Part shown: in pieces, positions 60,883 through 64,000 of the stretch
Layout: every line of letters begins with the position of its first letter
Position numbering within the stretch: position 1 is the stretch's first letter
Source: Orlajensenia leifsoniae
GTDB lineage: Bacteria > Actinomycetota > Actinomycetes > Actinomycetales > Microbacteriaceae
Assembly (NCBI RefSeq): GCF_004570845.1
Contig: NZ_SPQZ01000003.1
Span: forward strand, 124,001 to 188,000
Direction: 5' to 3'
DNA length: 64,000 nucleotides
Position numbers and translations under genes: made by a program
The notes under the pieces: model-generated
The model's database searches: none
The model's input: only the letters and a program-made list of their open reading frames with translations
What the model was told of the DNA's origin: nothing

Positions 60883-61836
60883 TCACCCGCGCCAGAACGC
60901 GGTGAGGCGCTCGGCGAGGGCTCGGCCCTGCTCGCTGCCCGCCCGAGCGGCCGGCACCCGCGTCGACGGGTCCATGAGGTTGCCGCCGAACGCGGCGAGG
61001 GAGTCCGCGTCGGGGAGCACGGTCTCGACCCTGCTGCCTCCCGCACGAAGCTCGTCGACCTGCACGGAGAGCTGCATGCCCCATTCCGGTGGATACAGCG
61101 ACCTGCCGCTCAGGGGCGACAGCACCAGCACCCGTCCGTAGCCGGAGGCCAGATCGGCGTTCTCACTGGACCGTCGGTATCCGCCGTCGATGTAGCCCCT
61201 GCCGCCGATGCCGTAGGCGGAGCCGCCGCCCGATGTGCTGGCGGCCACGGCGTCGACGAGGTCGACCCCGCTGTGGCGGTCGAAGACGACGGGTTCGCCG
61301 GTCTGGGCATCGACGGCCGTGAGGAGCACGTCTCGTACGGGCCACTGCCGACCAGGGAACCGCGAGGCGACGATGGATCGCCACCGCTCCTGCCCGGAAC
61401 CATCCGATGCTGCATCCGCCTCGAGGGCCATCGCACCCATCGTGCGGCGCATGTCGGCCGCGTCTTCGGCGTCGGCGATGATCCTCTGGAATCTCTCCAG
61501 ATGATCGCTCATGGAGGCGGCCGGGGTGCGCGCCCCGCCTGCTGCGGGGGCGCCGGTCCGCTGCGGCGGCACGGCCGAGAGGATGTCGGCCAGCAGCTCG
61601 GGCGGGGCAGCGCCGGTGATCTGGGCTGCGGCCGTCGCCCCGGCCGACGTGCCGATGATCAGGTCGGCGTCGGTCACGTCGAGGCCGGCCTCGAAGAGAC
61701 CCGCGATGACGCCGATCAGCCAGGCATTGCCGGCCGATCCGCCCCCACCGAGGACCAACGCGCGTGCGTGCTCCGGGTGCCGGGCGCCTGGGGCAGACGG
61801 GGAGGAGTCGAGGGGTGAAGGAGGTGTCGTGTTCAT
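60883..61836 (-). CDS. Patatin-like phospholipase
   Basis: 317 aa. Oxyanion hole GGGGSAGNAW (30-39), nucleophile Ser64 in GTSAG, catalytic Asp217 in IDGGYR. It is a serine-aspartate lipid hydrolase, probably cytoplasmic or membrane-associated since there is no signal. The first 25 residues are a disordered Pro/Ser tail. A 17-codon ORF with a perfect ribosome site lies 50 bases upstream in the same transcript. Confidence 0.9.
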   Translation of the reverse strand: MNTTPPSPLDSSPSAPGARHPEHARALVLGGGGSAGNAWLIGVIAGLFEAGLDVTDADLIIGTSAGATAAAQITGAAPPELLADILSAVPPQRTGAPAAGGARTPAASMSDHLERFQRIIADAEDAADMRRTMGAMALEADAASDGSGQERWRSIVASRFPGRQWPVRDVLLTAVDAQTGEPVVFDRHSGVDLVDAVAASTSGGGSAYGIGGRGYIDGGYRRSSENADLASGYGRVLVLSPLSGRSLYPPEWGMQLSVQVDELRAGGSRVETVLPDADSLAAFGGNLMDPSTRVPAARAGSEQGRALAERLTAFWRG

Positions 61837-61886
61837 GGGAGTCGCCTTTCGCGATGTGCCTGGTGGGGCTCCCGGTGGCGACTACC

Positions 61887-61940
61887 TCAGTCGCGCGATC
61901 GTTCGTTCAGGGGAGCACCCGATGCGGATACTGCGTTCAT
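61887..61940 (-). CDS. Candidate small ORF (17 aa) upstream of the patatin gene
   Basis: ATG 61940 is preceded by AGGAGG eight bases upstream (AGGAGGTGAGACCC), the best ribosome site in the window. The frame encodes MNAVSASGAPLNERSRD then TGA. It could be a leader peptide, a coupling ORF for the patatin gene, or a small protein. Its reading frame cannot be judged from composition at this length. Confidence 0.45.
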   Translation of the reverse strand: MNAVSASGAPLNERSRD

Positions 61941-61977
61941 GGGTCTCACCTCCTGACGATGGTTCACGATCGCCGAG

Positions 61978-61983
61978 ACGCTA
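61978..61983 (-). promoter_or_regulatory. -10 box TAGCGT for the small ORF / patatin transcript
   Basis: TAGCGT on the minus strand, 37 bases before the small ORF's ATG, fits TANNNT and gives a leader with the AGGAGG site. Confidence 0.4.
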
Positions 61984-62131
61984 ACACGGGGGCGACGCCG
62001 GGTGCAACACACACGGCCCGCAGGCGAAGTCGCTCTGTCGCCGACGGATGCATGAGAGCAGACTGGTTCGCGTCGATACCCGAGACGCACCCTCCACCCC
62101 GCCTGTGCGTCGCGACGCAGAGGAGCCTGCC

Positions 62132-63238
62132 ATGGCGCGCAGCACCGTCGAGATCCGCAATGAGACCACGATCACGCTGGAGCTCGCCGATCAGAAGGGC
62201 CACTGGGCAGCGCCGCCACCCCGAGCGATCCGCGCCGGAAGCAGCGCGACGATCACCCTCGAGGCCGGCGTGTTCGGCAGCTCGGGTCGCCTCGTCTACA
62301 CGATCGGTTCCGCATCGGCTCGCCACCTCGACGTGACGTGGAAGTCGGGTTTCCTCGACCGCGATCACAGCGACGACGTGACGGTCGAGGCCCCGCAGGG
62401 CTTCGACGCCTCGGTCATCCGGAAGAACGAGCGGGCCGTCGTGCGGGTGCTCGAGTCCGCCCGTCACGCCGTGCCGGGGTTCCGCCCATCCCGCAACGGC
62501 CTGCACTTCACGAACTCCTGGTCTCATGAGCTGCCCGTGATGGCCGTCGGGAAGATCGTCAACGACCTGCTCGACGCCATGCCGGCCGGGCTCGGCTCGG
62601 TTCTGCAGATCGCACGACGCGACCCCGACTGGATGCCTCTCACCCGTGCCGACGCCGGGCTCTGCGGCGGCATGGTGTTCACGGCACTCGACTACTTCTC
62701 GGCGAAGGAGGCCGTGCCGGCCCTCCGCACGTCGCCGACGGCATCCGACGACCCCCTCTTCCTCTTCATCAGGGAACGGATGCTGGACAGCCTCGACCTG
62801 CGAGGCGACGGCCATCGCTGGCTGAGCTATTCGGCGCCGCAGTATCCCGATGACGACGAGGGACTGGCCGGCGCCGTCACGCACGGGCGCCGCCGGATCA
62901 CCTTCGACGAGACCATCCCCGCCGTGCGCGGGGACATCGACGCGGGGCGCCCGTCGCCGATCGGGTTGATCCGCAGCGTCGACCTCGACATCGGGAAGAA
63001 CCACCAGGTGATGGCCTATGCCTATGAGCAGAAGGGTGCGAAGACGGCGCTCTGGCTCTACGACCCCAACGAACCCGACAACGACGATCTCGTGCTGCGC
63101 CTCGACGCCGACCAGCCGGCCGGACGCCTCCGCGTGACGAGGGAATCGCGAGGCCGGGCGGCAGGCACTGGGCCGATCTACTGCATCATGTCGCTGCGCG
63201 GGTACCGGGCGCAGAAGCCTCCGGTGCTGGCGGGATAG
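62132..63238 (+). CDS. Beta-sandwich plus papain-fold candidate protein, family unassigned
   Basis: 368 aa. The first about 90 residues (RSTVEIRNETTITLEL ... GSSATITLEAGVFGSSGRLVYTIG) look like a beta-sandwich similar to aegerolysin or crystal-protein folds. The rest has a possible cysteine-peptidase triad: Cys178 in GLCGGMVFTALDYF, His291 in NHQVMAYAYE and Asp311/Asn313 in YDPNEPDN. Hydrolysis is an inference. There is no signal peptide. ATG 62132 has GAGGAGCC upstream; the frame from 62048 has no ribosome site. Confidence 0.7.
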   Translation: MARSTVEIRNETTITLELADQKGHWAAPPPRAIRAGSSATITLEAGVFGSSGRLVYTIGSASARHLDVTWKSGFLDRDHSDDVTVEAPQGFDASVIRKNERAVVRVLESARHAVPGFRPSRNGLHFTNSWSHELPVMAVGKIVNDLLDAMPAGLGSVLQIARRDPDWMPLTRADAGLCGGMVFTALDYFSAKEAVPALRTSPTASDDPLFLFIRERMLDSLDLRGDGHRWLSYSAPQYPDDDEGLAGAVTHGRRRITFDETIPAVRGDIDAGRPSPIGLIRSVDLDIGKNHQVMAYAYEQKGAKTALWLYDPNEPDNDDLVLRLDADQPAGRLRVTRESRGRAAGTGPIYCIMSLRGYRAQKPPVLAG

Positions 63239-63419
63239 CTCTCCCGGCCCGTCGGCCACCCCACAGTCGGCGAACCCCTCCACCACCCCGTCACAAGCCG
63301 TTCATTCGTGGTCGGGCATCGGTTCATCGGTAGCTCATAGCCTCCTCGTGATCCGGGAGCGTCCGCAGTGCGTGCCGACTGGCGCGTTCCGCTCCCTGAT
63401 CCACTGAGAGAGGAACCCC

Positions 63420-64000
63420 GTGCCGCACACCCCCATGCGCCGCCGTATCGTCGGAGCACTCGCGATCGCCGCGACCGCCGCCATCGCTCTGAGCGCCTGT
63501 TCGGCCCCGGCTGCCGATGCCGACTCGTCGACCGATGCCAAGACCGCCACGAGCATCGCCGATTTCGGCTCGTTCGGTGAGCTCGAGAAGGCCGCGAAGG
63601 CCGAGGGCGCCCTGAACGTCATCGCCCTGCCCCGCGACTGGGCGAACTACGGCGAGGTGCTCGACGCATTCACCGAGAAGTACCCGGAGATCTCGATCAC
63701 GGAGCAGTCGCCCGACGTCTCCAGTGCCGAGGAGATCGAGGCCGCGAAGACCAACGCCGGCCTCGACACCGCCCCCGATGTCTTCGACCTCGGCCTCACG
63801 GTCGCTCTCGCCAACACCGACGTCTTCGCTCCCTACAAGGTGGCGACGTGGGACGACATTCCCGACGCCCTCAAGGAGTCGACCGGGCTGTTCGTCGGCG
63901 ACTACGGCGGATACATGTCGATCGGTTACGACTCGTCGAAGTTTGACGCCCCCGCGACACTCGACGACCTGCTCGGGGCCGACTACAAGGGCGCCGTCGC
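63420..64000 (+). CDS. ABC transporter substrate-binding lipoprotein (3' end outside window)
   Basis: 193 complete codons seen from GTG 63420, which has GAGAGGAA upstream. Lipobox LSAC (Cys26). The mature protein (GELEKAAKAEGALNVIALPRDWANYGEVLDAFTEKYPEISI) matches the iron / spermidine-putrescine binding protein group (SBP_bac_6/8) rather than sugar-binding ones. TAGCCT at 63341-63346 may be a -10 box. The permeases and ATPase should lie beyond base 64000. Confidence 0.85.
   Translation, partial: MPHTPMRRRIVGALAIAATAAIALSACSAPAADADSSTDAKTATSIADFGSFGELEKAAKAEGALNVIALPRDWANYGEVLDAFTEKYPEISITEQSPDVSSAEEIEAAKTNAGLDTAPDVFDLGLTVALANTDVFAPYKVATWDDIPDALKESTGLFVGDYGGYMSIGYDSSKFDAPATLDDLLGADYKGAV

Overview
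The window is high-GC (roughly 70%) and densely coding. It has frequent GTG starts, many short TAGGCT-type -10 boxes placed 6-7 bases before start codons, LacI-family regulators and cell-wall genes. The proteins match those of Gram-positive Actinobacteria, most probably a soil or plant-associated Microbacteriaceae member. That placement rests on sequence style and gene content and was not tested by a search. I see no phage, transposase, integrase, CRISPR array or plasmid gene: this looks like ordinary chromosome rich in sugar-use genes.

Layout. 1-5.4 kb: an alpha-glucoside block on the minus strand (LacI regulator, GH13 alpha-glucosidase, binding protein, first permease cut by the window edge). 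5.5-13.5 kb: mixed housekeeping and envelope genes (lipoproteins, a lytic-transglycosylase-like secreted protein, EEP hydrolase, SRAP protein, spermidine-synthase-like protein, ChaA-type antiporter, LCP wall ligase) with two serine tRNAs. 13.7-20.7 kb: HAD phosphatase, serS, diacylglycerol kinase, a pair of membrane proteins, pheA and pgm. 20.7-25.7 kb: two secreted amidase-fold proteins around a D,D-carboxypeptidase, then a DHA2 exporter. 25.8-31.8 kb: a cellobiose operon (cebEFG-bglC and a CebR-like repressor) behind a promoter with three copies of one LacI-type operator. 31.9-38.3 kb: VOC protein, PspA plus a TPM-domain protein, an orphan DNA methyltransferase, lipoate ligase. 38.5-40.1 kb: a secreted GH6-CBM2 cellulase with the same operator as the ceb operon. 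40.3-48.1 kb: alpha/beta hydrolase, the transglutaminase / alpha-E / ATP-grasp trio, SDR, DoxX-like protein, MarR-MFS pair. 48.1-60.9 kb: an L-rhamnose regulon (divergent LacI repressor; ABC importer; an AraA-like isomerase; mutarotase; rhamnose isomerase; aldolase-dehydrogenase fusion; kinase). 60.9-64 kb: patatin-like protein with a tiny well-positioned upstream ORF, a secreted or cytosolic papain-fold candidate, and a truncated binding protein.

How it works together. Three LacI-controlled carbohydrate systems (alpha-glucosides, cello-oligosaccharides, L-rhamnose) lie within 64 kb, which fits a bacterium living on plant polymers. The shared operator implies that extracellular cellulase, cellobiose uptake and intracellular beta-glucosidase are switched on together. 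The rhamnose block is a complete path from uptake to dihydroxyacetone phosphate and lactate.

Two sequence-level patterns stand apart from the genes. One is an octamer, CGGATGCC/GGCATCCG, present dozens of times in both orientations and often as inverted pairs. The other is a family of dispersed palindromic repeats between genes, one copy of which has become the coding tail of a protein.
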